From contig CANRHB010000002.1 in NCBI GenBank assembly GCA_947630325.1, positions 62,001 through 126,000 on the forward strand: 64,000 bases of DNA. The letters run 5' to 3'. A program made the position numbers and the translations under genes. Source of the stretch: an uncultured Clostridia bacterium (GTDB taxonomy: Bacteria; Bacillota; Clostridia; Christensenellales; Borkfalkiaceae). Below are positions 21,301-28,412 of this stretch, piece after piece; the stretch's first letter is position 1, and each line of letters starts with the position of its first letter. A model generated the notes under the pieces. The model was not told the DNA's origin and did no database searches. It saw only the letters and a program-made list of their open reading frames with translations.

Positions 21301-22111
21301 CCTCGGCGGTGCAAGTTGCGTTTTGTTGCTTGTGCTCCGTCATATTGTGGCTGAGTTTGGGAATGATTAAACCACCAGCCTCTTCGGTTCCGTTTTGGTC
21401 GAGATAATTTTTATTACAACCGTCGCAATGCCAATAGGCCTTTTTGCCCTCAGAGGTGCAGGTCGCGTCCTGTTGCTCGAATTTCGTCATAGAATGGACA
21501 TGCTCATCCGAGCCGCCATCTTGACCGGAGCCGCCTTCGGAACCGCCGCCCTCTTGGCCGCCCTGTTCGGAACCGCCTTCGCCGCCGCCTTGTTCGCCAC
21601 CTTGGCCGCCTTCGGAACCGCCTTGACCGCCCTGTTCGCCACCTTGGCCGCCTTGACCGGAGCCGCCTTCGGAACCACCGCCCTCTTGACCGCCTCCTTC
21701 TTGGCCGCCACCTTGACTGCCTTGACCGCCTTGCTCGGAACCACCTTGACCGCCCTCTTGGCCGCCTTGATCGCCTTGTTCGGAACCGCCTTGGCCGCCT
21801 TGTCCACCTTGACCGCCTTCTTGGCCACCACCTTGGCCGCCTTGCTCGGAACCACCTTGGCCGCCGCCTTGTTCACCCTCGCCGGGATCGCCTTCATCGG
21901 GCTTCTGTTCTCCCTCGTCGGGTTTCTCGTCGTCCGGCGTTTGCGTGCCGCCGCCTTGTTCCCCTTCGTTATCATCGTCCCCGCTCGGGTCCACGACGGG
22001 CGGGTTCTTGCCCGTTTCATCGGGCTTGTTGTCTTTGCACCCCGCAAGGCCGAATACCATGCAAACTGCCGTCAAAACCGCCAAAAGTATGATCAAAAAT
22101 TTACGCTTCAT
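18308..22111 (-). CDS. Giant BspA-type leucine-rich-repeat lipoprotein
   Basis: 1267 residues. Lipoprotein signal with lipobox LAGC (Cys25), then an acidic linker and a low-complexity region very rich in G, Q and E (about 50-205). Four cysteine-motif repeats follow (about 206-400), each C-x8-YxHCxxC, such as YWHCDGCNKNYLDQ and YYHCSKCNQNFAEN. From about 410 to 1225 come roughly 25 LRR_5 (BspA/TpLRR) repeats with the phrase VTIGSGVTSIGxxAF. Such proteins are surface-exposed and bind host or matrix proteins in other genera; the role here is inferred. The Gly-rich part would let the LRR domain reach beyond the cell wall. Start follows AAAGGGCGGAAACTT. Related to the smaller gene at 57880-58956. 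Confidence 0.88.
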   Translation of the reverse strand: MKRKFLIILLAVLTAVCMVFGLAGCKDNKPDETGKNPPVVDPSGDDDNEGEQGGGTQTPDDEKPDEGEQKPDEGDPGEGEQGGGQGGSEQGGQGGGQEGGQGGQGGQGGSEQGDQGGQEGGQGGSEQGGQGSQGGGQEGGGQEGGGSEGGSGQGGQGGEQGGQGGSEGGQGGEQGGGEGGSEQGGQEGGGSEGGSGQDGGSDEHVHSMTKFEQQDATCTSEGKKAYWHCDGCNKNYLDQNGTEEAGGLIIPKLSHNMTEHKQQNATCTAEGKQAYWHCNSCNKNYLDQDGTEEAGDLTIAAVGHVLQKVDKTEPTCTTVGNMEYYHCSKCNQNFAENDNFSKNPLENTVLAATGHSLQKHEGKEATCEENGAMEYYHCSRCGKDFARNDNFAVDELEDTTLPATHFRFKEISDTEYSVVGLLSSCKHTELEIPDTYAGHRVTLIGEGAFENRTELTAIIMPNSLTEFGDNAFNYCIGLAEITIPNSVTKIGTRAFWGCSGLTGEMKIPNSVISIGDEAFCHCDNMTSVIIGSGVTSIGEGAFNYCSMLTGELKIPDSVESIGDDAFHDCTKLSSVIIGKGLISIRGAFSSCEGLESVFWDAENCTKTGPKDEFAPYCYVFEYCPNLKKVTFGTHVKIIPTNLLYGCNGLTEAVIPNNIISIGDNAFCSSGLTSIDIPNSVTTIGKNTFAWCNGLTSVSIPNSVTSIGEDAFYNSGLTSVIIGSGVTSIGKDVFAWCDELTSVIIPDSVTSIGEGAFSYCSGLTSINIPNSVTSIGASAFDSSGLTSIDIPDSVTEIGGYAFRTCNGLISVTIGSGVTEIGDYAFQRCYNLETVFWNAENCIKAGEKPEFNNGNYVFDGCGNLKTVTFGQNVKIIPVNAFVGCSGLTSVTIPDNVTEIGNHAFAHCSGLTSVTIGEGVTSIGYDAFYSCNRLETVVWNAINCTAEIDPTYHASRTFVLCNNIKQVAFGKHVGIIPVKLFCDCVQLTEIVIPDSVTTIGESAFSGCGLTSVTIGSGVTSIGSKAFSLCHKLTQVHISDLAAWCLIDFEDTDANPLFFGHRLFMENEELFSLQIPDGVTKIGDWAFNSCESLISAEIPKSVTSIGNSVFEYCYSLTSISVDTSNQNYSSQDGILYDKAQTRFIHIPQSIKGEVTIPAGITVIGYGAFEYSTLTSINIPDSVTEIGTNAFYGCSELTSVTIGSGVTLIEKQAFSNCKNLKEIHFANTSGWKVSRNEDMSDAKDVSGLEDPAQAAKYMTDYYYNSYYWKREE
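21520..21900 (-). repeat. Gly/Gln/Glu low-complexity coding repeat
   Basis: Irregular tandem array of GGxCAxGGxGGx units encoding the GGQGGSEQGG spacer of the LRR lipoprotein. It also leaves long open frames on the other strand and frame (Ala/Leu- and Lys/Ala-rich), which are shadows. Confidence 0.85.
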
Positions 22112-22149
22112 AAGTTTCCGCCCTTTTTATTGTTTGTATTGCCTTGTTT

Positions 22150-22240
22150 TGATTGCCCACCCCCTTAATCCCCCTCCAGTGGAGGGGGTTCCGTTGGCGT
22201 GGAGCCGCTTGCCCCTTCGATGGAGTTCCGTTGGGCTTTC
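22150..22240. repeat. Type D GGGGG/CCCCC intergenic repeat
   Basis: CCCACCCCCTTAATCCCCCT then CCAGTGGAGGGGGTTCCGTTGG. The same unit recurs near 24365, 47765 and 54408. Confidence 0.65.
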
Positions 22241-22326
22241 GAAACGTGGCATAGAATAATGCAATTTTATTTTATCACAGTTATGGGAAATTTGCAATCG
22301 CTTGCCGAAAATTTCCTTTCGACCGC

Positions 22327-22355
22327 TTGATAAAACCATTCGATTGGTGTATAAT
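22327..22355 (+). promoter_or_regulatory. Promoter of gpmI
   Basis: TTGATA, 17-base spacer, TATAAT. Confidence 0.85.
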
Positions 22356-22385
22356 AGCATGGAACAAAAAGGAGAAAACCGTATT

Positions 22386-23942
22386 ATGAAGAAAATTCCT
22401 TATGCACTCATCATTATGGACGGCTATGGGCTCAACCCCGAGCACGAAGGCAACGCCATCTTTATGGACGGCAGTAAAAACGTGAACCGCCTCCGCAAAG
22501 AGTACCCCTCCTCCACCTTGGGAGCGAGCGGGCTCTCCGTGGGCCTCCCCGATGGGCAGATGGGCAACTCCGAAGTGGGGCACCTCAACATCGGCGCGGG
22601 GCGCATCGTCTATCAGGACCTCACCAAGATCACAAAGGCCATTGAGGACGGCGACTTTTTCGAAAACCCCGCCCTCATCAAGGCGATGGACAGCGCGAAA
22701 ATCAGCGGCAAACAGCTTCACCTTTGGGGGCTCCTTTCGGACGGCGGCGTGCATTCCCACATCACCCACCTCTTCGCCCTTCTCAAAATGGCCAAAGAGC
22801 GCGGCGTGCCCCACACCTTTGTCCATGGCTTTATGGACGGCAGAGACGTCTCCCCCACCTCGGGCGTGGAATATGTGAAGGAACTCCTCGCCTATATGAA
22901 GGAACTCGGCTATGGGAAACTTGCCTCCCTCTCTGGCAGATACTACTCCATGGACCGCGACAACAACTGGGACCGCGAGGAAAAGAGCTATGATATGCTC
23001 ACCCTCGGCACGGGAATTCATGCGGACGACCCCGTGAAGGCGCTCGAGGAGTCCTATGCTGGCGGCGTGACCGACGAATTTGTGCTCCCCACCAACATCT
23101 GCGAGAACGGCAAACCCGTTGCGCTCGTGCAAGAGGGCGACAGCATCATCTTCTTCAACTTCCGTCCCGACCGCGCAAGGCAGATCACGCGGGCGTTCAC
23201 GCAGGACCCGTTCGTCGTTCCCAAGGGCACGGCGTTTGAGAGAAAGACGGGCTTTTTGCACCCCGTTTACGTCTGCTTTACGGTGTATGACGCGGCGTTT
23301 GAGGGGGTGGAAGTCGCCTTCCCCAAGCAGAGCCTCGACAACACCCTCGGCGAATATCTCGCAAAGATGGGCAAGAAACAACTTCGCATTGCGGAGACCG
23401 AAAAATACGCGCACGTTACCTTCTTTTTCAACGGCGGCGTGGAAAAGCCCAACGAGAACGAGGTGCGGGTGCTAATCAACTCGCCCAAGGTGGCGACTTA
23501 CGATTTGCAACCCGAGATGTCCGCGCCCGAAGTCACCGAGCGGGTACTCAAAGAACTTGACACGGGCGAGTACGACGTGATGATCTTGAACTTTGCCAAC
23601 TGCGACATGGTGGGTCACACGGGCGTCATTCCCGCCGCAATAAAGGCGGTGCACACGGTGGACGGATGCGTACAGCAGGTGGTGGATAAAATTCTTTCGA
23701 TGGGCGGCTCGGCGCTACTCACCGCCGACCACGGCAATGCGGACAGAATGCTCGACACGGACGGTTCCCCCTTCACGGCGCACACCACCAATCCGGTGCC
23801 CGTTGTGCTGATTTCGGAGAAATTAAAGAGCGTAAAACTGAGAACAGGCGGCATTTTGGCGGACCTCGCGCCCACCCTGCTCGAGATGATGGGGCTCCCC
23901 ATTCCTCCCGAAATGACAGGCAAGAGTTTGATCGAGAAGTAA
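22386..23942 (+). CDS. gpmI: 2,3-bisphosphoglycerate-independent phosphoglycerate mutase
   Basis: 518 residues; the manganese-dependent mutase between 3- and 2-phosphoglycerate. Seen: IIMDGYG at the start, the catalytic serine segment GQMGNSEVGH, GLLSDGGVHSH, HGFMDGRDVSP, NFRPDRARQI, NCDMVGHTG, TADHGNAD and a C-terminal metal site TAHTTNPVP. Length is as in Bacillus (about 510). Start at 22386 has AAAAGGAGAAAA upstream; the longer in-frame start would overlap the promoter and ribosome site. Ends in its own terminator. Confidence 0.98.
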   Translation: MKKIPYALIIMDGYGLNPEHEGNAIFMDGSKNVNRLRKEYPSSTLGASGLSVGLPDGQMGNSEVGHLNIGAGRIVYQDLTKITKAIEDGDFFENPALIKAMDSAKISGKQLHLWGLLSDGGVHSHITHLFALLKMAKERGVPHTFVHGFMDGRDVSPTSGVEYVKELLAYMKELGYGKLASLSGRYYSMDRDNNWDREEKSYDMLTLGTGIHADDPVKALEESYAGGVTDEFVLPTNICENGKPVALVQEGDSIIFFNFRPDRARQITRAFTQDPFVVPKGTAFERKTGFLHPVYVCFTVYDAAFEGVEVAFPKQSLDNTLGEYLAKMGKKQLRIAETEKYAHVTFFFNGGVEKPNENEVRVLINSPKVATYDLQPEMSAPEVTERVLKELDTGEYDVMILNFANCDMVGHTGVIPAAIKAVHTVDGCVQQVVDKILSMGGSALLTADHGNADRMLDTDGSPFTAHTTNPVPVVLISEKLKSVKLRTGGILADLAPTLLEMMGLPIPPEMTGKSLIEK

Positions 23943-23962
23943 AACGGTATAGAAAATATTTA

Positions 23963-24002
23963 GCCGCCCGCGGCGCAGATTTTTGCGCCGCGGGCGGCTT
24001 TG
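23963..24002 (+). terminator. Terminator of gpmI
   Basis: AGCCGCCCGCGGCGCA / TGCGCCGCGGGCGGCT stem of 16 bp with a T-rich loop; only a short T tract follows. Confidence 0.75.
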
Positions 24003-24067
24003 TGCGTTGTCTCCTGCGCCATACCCATTTGCCATTTCTCCCTGCGCGCAAGCGCGTCATTCCGCCC

Positions 24068-24200
24068 CGCCCGCACGTTCTATGTTGTCGAAGGGCGGCA
24101 CGAGGAGCCTGCGACGAAGTACCAAGCCGCTTTGCGGTGCGTGAAGAAATCTCGCCTTATTATAATGCTGTAGAGATGTCTCCACTTCGGTCGGCATGAC
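24068..24200. repeat. Type E module joined to a degraded type A element
   Basis: CCGCCCGCACGTTCTATGTTG followed by TCGAAGGGCGGCACGAGG (type E), then AGAAATCTCGCCTTATTATAATG core and right arm ending GGCATGAC. Confidence 0.6.
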
Positions 24201-24231
24201 ATTTGAAAATGGCTCTCGCGCTATTCTCATT

Positions 24232-24352
24232 ACGTCACCCTGAGCGAAGTCGAAGGGTGTCCATATTATGAGGACATGTTAACTTCGCTTCGCTCGTGCC
24301 GCGCTTAGAGAATCAAAACTGCGCGCGGGGCGACCTCGCTCAACATGACGTG
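24232..24352. repeat. Type B intergenic element
   Basis: Starts ACGTCACCCTGAGCGAAG, TCGAAGGGTGTCC, core ATATTATGAGGACATG, and ends CAACATGACGT. Contains extra TCGCTCGTGCCGCG sequence in the right arm. Confidence 0.65.
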
Positions 24353-24364
24353 ATTTTGGAATGT

Positions 24365-24425
24365 TTGCCCACCCCCTTGATCCCCCTCCGATGGATGGGG
24401 TTCCCCTTGCCCCCTCCGTGGGAGG
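24365..24425. repeat. Type D intergenic repeat
   Basis: CCCACCCCCTTGATCCCCCT plus CCGATGGATGGGGTTCCCCTTG. Confidence 0.6.
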
Positions 24426-24463
24426 CGAGTATTTCGTCAAGATAAACTGCTCTTTATTACGAT

Positions 24464-24493
24464 AACGCCGCCGCGCGAAAGCGCGGCGGCGTT
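24464..24493 (-). terminator. 13-bp hairpin after rnpB
   Basis: Perfect AACGCCGCCGCGC / GCGCGGCGGCGTT stem with GAAA loop, directly after the RNA 3' end. No long T-run; probable terminator or processing barrier. Confidence 0.6.
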
Positions 24494-24498
24494 GTAAT

Positions 24499-24881
24499 AC
24501 GAGCGGGCCTGTAAGCCGGGTTCTGTCGAGCGCGGTCATTTATCTACGCCTACCGTCGCCGATAGGCTCAAGCGTTATTCACGGCACTCCCTCGGGCGGG
24601 CAACCCACATGAGAGAGGCCCAAACTTGCATCGGACGGGGTTTACATGGCACGGGGCGTTACCGTCCCGTCGGTGAGCTCTTACCTCGCCTTTCCATCCT
24701 TGCTCGCCGCCGCGGGTGTTTCCCGTGGGCGCCCTCTATAAAGAGGGACTCGGCGGGCGGTCTATTTCTGTTGCACTTTCCTTGAAGTCGCCTTCACCTG
24801 ACGTTATCAGGCGTCCTGCCCTGCGATGCCCGGACTTTCCTCACCGCAATTTCTTGCGCCGCGACCGCGTAGTCCGCTCGT
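24499..24881 (-). ncRNA. rnpB: RNase P RNA (bacterial class A)
   Basis: About 383 bases. Closing helix P1 pairs ACGAGCGG at the 5' end with CCGCTCGT at the 3' end. Conserved cores are present: GAGGAAAGTCCGGGC after P3, ACAGAAATAGACCGCC in the middle (J-type core) and GACAGAACCCGGCTTACAGG near the 3' end. GGTGAGCTC-like and P12 GC-rich arms fill the specificity domain. The A-type layout rather than B-type is typical of Clostridia outside the Bacillus line. It processes the 5' ends of tRNAs. A TATAAT box lies 9 bases upstream of the predicted 5' end. Confidence 0.97.
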
Positions 24882-24890
24882 ATCGTGGAT

Positions 24891-24896
24891 ATTATA
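24891..24896 (-). promoter_or_regulatory. -10 box of rnpB
   Basis: TATAAT on the minus strand, 9 bases before the RNA start. The -35 region (GTGTCT at 17 bases) is weak. Confidence 0.7.
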
Positions 24897-24974
24897 GCAC
24901 ATTTTTGGGGAAAAGACACCCTTTTTTATTGCCGTTTACGAAAAAACTTTGTATGCGGGGCGGAATGAGGTGTT

Positions 24975-25074
24975 TGAGAAAATGCAGTAGAGATGTCTCC
25001 ACTTCGGTACTTCGTCGCAGGCTCCTCGTGCCGCCCTTCGACAACATAGAACGTGCGGGCGGGGCGACATGACA
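24975..25074. repeat. Half type A element joined to type E module
   Basis: GCAGTAGAGATGTCTCCACTTC, then CGCAGGCTCCTCGTGCCGCCC, GACAACATAGAACGTGCGGGCG and GACATGAC. Confidence 0.6.
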
Positions 25075-25102
25075 ATTAAGAATGGTGTTACGCATACCCC
25101 TA

Positions 25103-25215
25103 CTTGCTGTCCCATTTAGGGAAAGTACCCGAGCGGGGCGCGAGGGGGAAAGGGTTTTAACCCCTCAGTCGCGCAAGCGCGACAGCTCCCCTACAAGGGG
25201 CGCCGAGAGTGACCT
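25103..25215. repeat. Type C intergenic repeat
   Basis: TTGCTGTCCCATTTAGGGAA, GTACCCGAGCGGGG, GGGGGAAAGGGTTT, then CCCCTCAGTCGCGCAAGCG and ACAGCTCCCCTACAAGGGGC. Confidence 0.65.
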
Positions 25216-25250
25216 CCACCTGTCGCCCACCCCCGCTACTATTCTAAATC

Positions 25251-25334
25251 ACGTCACCCTGAGCGAAGTCGAAGGGTGTCCGCAGTATAATAAGGACATG
25301 TTTCGACTCCGCTTCGCTCCGCTCAACATGACGT
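25251..25334. repeat. Type B intergenic element, compact copy
   Basis: 84 bases from ACGTCACCCTGAGCGAAG to CTCAACATGACGT; core GCAGTATAATAAGGACATG. Confidence 0.75.
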
Positions 25335-25427
25335 AATTGGGAATGGCGTTCTGTTTTCTCTTCTCTTCCATGCGTCTGCACGCTCTATGACGCAAAACAA
25401 TTTATTCGAAAAATTTCAAAAAACCCC

Positions 25428-25455
25428 TTGATTTTTGTGTTGATTATGATAAAAT
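25428..25455 (+). promoter_or_regulatory. Promoter of pyk
   Basis: TTGATT, 16-base spacer, TAAAAT, about 33 bases before the start codon. Confidence 0.6.
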
Positions 25456-25488
25456 AATTCCGAAGTAATCTCGAGGGGGATATTGAGA

Positions 25489-26901
25489 ATGAAAAAAACC
25501 AAGATCGTCTGCACGCTGGGACCCGCTTCCGAAACCGAGGAGATCATCTCCGCCATGGCGGACGCGGGCATGAATGTGGCGCGCATCAACTTTTCGCACG
25601 GCACCCATGAAGATCACGCCAAAAAGATTGCGATCATCAAAAAAGTGCGCGAAACAAAGCATATTCCTTTGCCCATTCTGCTCGACACGAAGGGCCCCGA
25701 GTTCCGCATTAAAACCTTTAAGGACGGGAAGATCTTCCTCAACGAGGGCGACACCTTCACCTTTACCTCCGACGAGATAGAGGGCGACGAGACCCGCGTC
25801 TCCGTCTCCTATAAAAACATCTGCTCCGACATGAAGCCCGGGGATAAAATTCTCCTCAACAACGGGCTCATGGTGTTTGAAGTCACCGAGGTGAAAAAGC
25901 CCAACGTGGTTTGCAAAGTGGTGATCGGCGGCGAACTTTCCAACCGCAAGAGCATGTTCTTCCCCGAAAAACAGCTCGACCTCATCTACCTCTCCGAACA
26001 GGACAAAGCCGACCTTCTCTTCGGCATTGAGCATGAAGTCGATTTTGTGGCATGTTCCTTTGTCTCCAAGGCGCAGGACATTCTCGACGTAAGAAACTTT
26101 TTGAAGGAGCACGGCAGTACCAACATCGACCTCATCGCAAAGATCGAGAACCGCGCTGGCGTGAACAACCTCGACGAAATTCTCAAAGTTTCGGACGGCA
26201 TCATGATCGGGCGCGGCGATATGGGCGTGGAGATCCCCTATGAGGAGCTCCCCGACATTCAAAAGACGATCATCACCGCCTGCCGTAAAGCGGGCAAACG
26301 GTGCATTACGGCGACCGAAATGCTCGAGAGCATGATCCACCAGCCCCGCCCCACCCGTGCCGAAATTTCCGACGTTGCAAACGCCGTGTACGACGGCTCC
26401 TCCGCCATTATGCTTTCGGGGGAGACGGCGGCGGGCGAATACCCCGTGCAGGCGGTTGCGGCGATGGCGCGCATCGCAGAGCAGGCGGAGAACAAGACGG
26501 AATACATTCAATACGTTGAGGACAAAGATTATCTCATCCGCGGGCTTTCGGACGCGCTGTCCCACTCTGCGTGCCTGCTTGCCCACGACGTGCACGCAAA
26601 GGCGATCGTCGTCTGCACGAGAACGGGCGGCACGGCGAAGATGGTCTCCCGTTTCCGTCCCAACATCGACATCATCGGCATGACGACGGACGAGAAGAGT
26701 TACAGAAAACTCGCCCTCTCGTGGGGGGTGTTGCCCGTTTTGAGCGAGGAATACTTCTCGGTGGACGTGCTGTTCCATTTTGCGAAGCGCGCGGCGGTAG
26801 AGAGCGGACTTGTAAAGCATGGCGACGTCATCGTCATCACGGGCGGCACGCCCAACGGCAAGAGCGGCAACTCCTCTCTCATCAATCTGGAAACGGTGTA
26901 A
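25489..26901 (+). CDS. pyk: Pyruvate kinase
   Basis: 470 residues; makes pyruvate and ATP from phosphoenolpyruvate. Seen: KTKIVCTLGPAS, ARINFSHGTHEDH, LLDTKGPEFR, CSFVSKAQD, IAKIENRAGVNN (catalytic lysine), IGRGDMGVEIPYE, ITATEMLESM, SGETAAGEYPV and a C-terminal domain with TRTGGTAKMVSRFRP. The B domain is present. There is no extra C-terminal PEP-utiliser domain of the kind found on Bacillus Pyk, so it is of the E. coli-like length. Start ATG at 25489 follows GAGGGGG by 9 bases; the TTG six bases earlier is too close. Confidence 0.98.
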   Translation: MKKTKIVCTLGPASETEEIISAMADAGMNVARINFSHGTHEDHAKKIAIIKKVRETKHIPLPILLDTKGPEFRIKTFKDGKIFLNEGDTFTFTSDEIEGDETRVSVSYKNICSDMKPGDKILLNNGLMVFEVTEVKKPNVVCKVVIGGELSNRKSMFFPEKQLDLIYLSEQDKADLLFGIEHEVDFVACSFVSKAQDILDVRNFLKEHGSTNIDLIAKIENRAGVNNLDEILKVSDGIMIGRGDMGVEIPYEELPDIQKTIITACRKAGKRCITATEMLESMIHQPRPTRAEISDVANAVYDGSSAIMLSGETAAGEYPVQAVAAMARIAEQAENKTEYIQYVEDKDYLIRGLSDALSHSACLLAHDVHAKAIVVCTRTGGTAKMVSRFRPNIDIIGMTTDEKSYRKLALSWGVLPVLSEEYFSVDVLFHFAKRAAVESGLVKHGDVIVITGGTPNGKSGNSSLINLETV

Positions 26902-26924
26902 ACGCAATACAGTAAAGAAATTTC

Positions 26925-26960
26925 AAGGCCCGATCGAACCGATCGGGCCTTATTTTGTTT
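26925..26960 (+). terminator. Terminator of pyk
   Basis: AAGGCCCGATCG / CGATCGGGCCTT hairpin followed by ATTTTGTTTTG. Confidence 0.9.
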
Positions 26961-26971
26961 TGATTTACAAT

Positions 26972-27068
26972 GTTATAATGCGGTAGAAATTTCAACTTCG
27001 TCGCAGGCTCCTCGTGCCGCCCTTAGACAACATAGAACGTGCGGGCGAGGCGACAAGCTCGAAATGAC
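26972..27068. repeat. Type A right half with type E module
   Basis: TTATAATGCGGTAGAAATTTC, CGCAGGCTCCTCGTGCCGCCC, GACAACATAGAACGTGCGGGCG, ending CTCGAAATGAC. Confidence 0.65.
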
Positions 27069-27124
27069 ATTTTGGAATGGTGTGTTCTAATCACGTCACC
27101 CTGCCCTTACCCGCTATTCTAAAT

Positions 27125-27246
27125 ACGTCACCCTGAGCGAAGTCGAAGGGTGTCCGCATTGGAATAAGGACATGTTAACTTCGCTTCGCTCGTGCCGCCC
27201 TTAGACAACATAGAACGTGCGGGCGAGGCGACAAGCTCGAAATGAC
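27125..27246. repeat. Chimeric element: type B left arm, type E module, type A right end
   Basis: Begins ACGTCACCCTGAGCGAAG...GGGTGTCCGCATTGGAATAAGGACATG and ends GAGGCGACAAGCTCGAAATGAC. Shows that arms are exchanged between families. Confidence 0.65.
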
Positions 27247-27261
27247 ATTTGGGAATTTTCT

Positions 27262-27535
27262 CGGCTGCCCCTTGAGGGGGAGCTGTTGAGGCATCAGCCG
27301 AGACTGAGGGGGTGTTTTGATTTATGACACCCCTTCCGTCGCCTGCGGCGACACCCACCCCCTCAAGGGGTGGGCAAACCCTTGCTGTCCCTTTTAGGGA
27401 AAGTACCCGAGCAACGCGAGGGGGAAAGGGTTTCTACAAGGCTTTCGGAGAACCCCCTCAGTCGCGCGGAGCGCGACAGCTCCCCTATGAGGGGCGCCGA
27501 GTGTTTACTCCCCCCAACTTGTTAGGGGAGGCGAG
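27262..27535. repeat. Type C repeat cluster
   Basis: CCCCTTGAGGGGGAGCTGTTGA, then CACCCACCCCCTCAAGGGG, TTGCTGTCCCTTTTAGGGAA, GAGGGGGAAAGGGTTTC, CAGTCGCGCGGAGCGCGACAG and CCCCTATGAGGGGCGCC. Confidence 0.6.
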
Positions 27536-27568
27536 AAATGACGCAGGCCGCCCTACCGCATTGCAATA

Positions 27569-28321
27569 TTACAATTTGTTTCCTGCGATCGAGCAGGCAC
27601 TCCGTGCAAGCGCGACTTCGAACCGCGCGGGTTGCGCCCTGTATAGCCCCGCGCAGAGAATATCCACCAAAAAGAGGGGCGCAAGCCGTTCTCCCCTCCC
27701 CTCGCACTCCGCCGCAAGAGAGCAGTCCGCAAACGGGTTCTCCCAACCGACGGACAAGATCTTTACCCCGTGCGCCCGCGCAAGCTGTGCCGCCCGCCCG
27801 GTGTCCTCGCCCAAAACGACGAGCAGGTCCCGCTCCCCGCATGAGGGAATGACCATCGAGCGCAAGAGAGGGTCCTCCTCCTTTGCCGCAAAGATGCCGA
27901 GTTCGAGCAATCTGCTTTTGAGTTCCAGCGCGGCGAGTTCGGCCTCCGCCGAGGAATAACAGCACACCTTTTCGGCCCCGGCGATCAGCCCGACCGCCTC
28001 CTTCACCGCGGCGGGAGAGACCGACCTTCTGCAACTTTCAAAGATCGCAAGATATTCGGTCTGTATCTTCGAAGCGAGGTCCTGCGGTTTCTCTTCGAGG
28101 CACCCCTTCCCCTCCCGCGCAAGCGTGACGCGGAAGTCCGAATACCCCTTGAACCCGAGACGGCGGCACAGCCTTAAAACGGTGGCCTCGGACACCCCCG
28201 CCGCCTCCGAAAGGTCGGTGACAGACAGTTGCACCAGCTTTTTCGTCTCCGTTTTGTCCAAATACTCCCCGAGCTTGCGCATTGCGGGGGAGAACGTCTC
28301 TTTCCTCTCTGCGCTCTCCAT
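27569..28321 (-). CDS. RpiR/MurR family transcriptional regulator
   Basis: 250 residues. An N-terminal RpiR-type helix-turn-helix (about 10-80: TDLSEAAGVSEATVLRLCRRLGF, given here as two helices around 42-64) followed by a sugar-isomerase (SIS) domain (about 100-230) with GAEKVCCYSSAEAE and DLLVVLGEDTGRA. Members sense phosphosugars and control sugar catabolic genes. No sugar operon is adjacent, so the effector is unknown. Start at 28321 follows AAGGAGAGGGCC; a 24-base longer start overlaps that site. Its promoter spacer is filled by a 19-bp palindrome, suggesting autoregulation. Confidence 0.88.
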   Translation of the reverse strand: MESAERKETFSPAMRKLGEYLDKTETKKLVQLSVTDLSEAAGVSEATVLRLCRRLGFKGYSDFRVTLAREGKGCLEEKPQDLASKIQTEYLAIFESCRRSVSPAAVKEAVGLIAGAEKVCCYSSAEAELAALELKSRLLELGIFAAKEEDPLLRSMVIPSCGERDLLVVLGEDTGRAAQLARAHGVKILSVGWENPFADCSLAAECEGRGERLAPLFLVDILCAGLYRAQPARFEVALARSACSIAGNKL

Positions 28322-28349
28322 GGCCCTCTCCTTACGTGCTTTCAATATG

Positions 28350-28379
28350 ATTATAGTACGTTATTAACGTACTTGTCAA
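28350..28379 (-). promoter_or_regulatory. Promoter of the RpiR-type regulator
   Basis: TTGACA, 18-base spacer, TATAAT on the minus strand. The spacer is occupied by the palindrome described separately. Confidence 0.8.
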
Positions 28380-28383
28380 GTAC
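28355..28383. promoter_or_regulatory. Composite operator of two overlapping palindromes
   Basis: AGTACGTTATTAACGTACT (28355-28373, one central mismatch) overlaps GTACTTGTCAAGTAC (28369-28383). Three AGTAC/GTACT half-sites cover the divergent promoters of the RpiR-type and XRE-type genes. Either regulator, or both, may bind. Confidence 0.65.
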
Positions 28384-28400
28384 TAACTGATTTCTTTGTC

Positions 28401-28406
28401 TATAAT
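28401..28406 (+). promoter_or_regulatory. -10 box of the XRE regulator
   Basis: TATAAT ending 6 bases before the ATG at 28413; no Shine-Dalgarno site lies between, so a leaderless transcript is predicted. The -35 region is weak. Confidence 0.65.
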
Positions 28407-28412
28407 TTTTTT

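Larger units (their letters stand above)
24882..25488. other. Intergenic region rnpB-pyk filled with dispersed repeats
   Basis: 607 bases, no supported gene. Holds the rnpB -10 box, a partial A/E element, a type C element, a type B element and the pyk promoter. Confidence 0.65.
26902..27568. other. Intergenic region pyk-RpiR gene filled with dispersed repeats
   Basis: 667 bases, no gene. Beyond the pyk terminator it is a chain of elements of types A/E (26972-27068), B/A (27125-27246) and C (27262-27535). Confidence 0.65.

Noticed and set aside
21395-22168. Ala/Leu-rich and Lys/Ala-rich long frames over the LRR lipoprotein
   Set aside because: They are the other-frame readings of the GGQGG coding repeat; the lipoprotein frame has signal peptide, linker and LRRs.
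22302-22385. An upstream in-frame extension of gpmI
   Set aside because: It would overlap the consensus promoter and the ribosome site; the family begins at MKKIPYALIIMDG.
26902-27568. Insertion sequence or transposase remnant among the repeats
   Set aside because: No transposase motif or open frame is present; the elements are non-autonomous or not transposons at all.
27320-27960. A plus-strand frame opposite the RpiR gene
   Set aside because: It starts in the type C repeat and is otherwise antisense to the regulator; no ribosome site.
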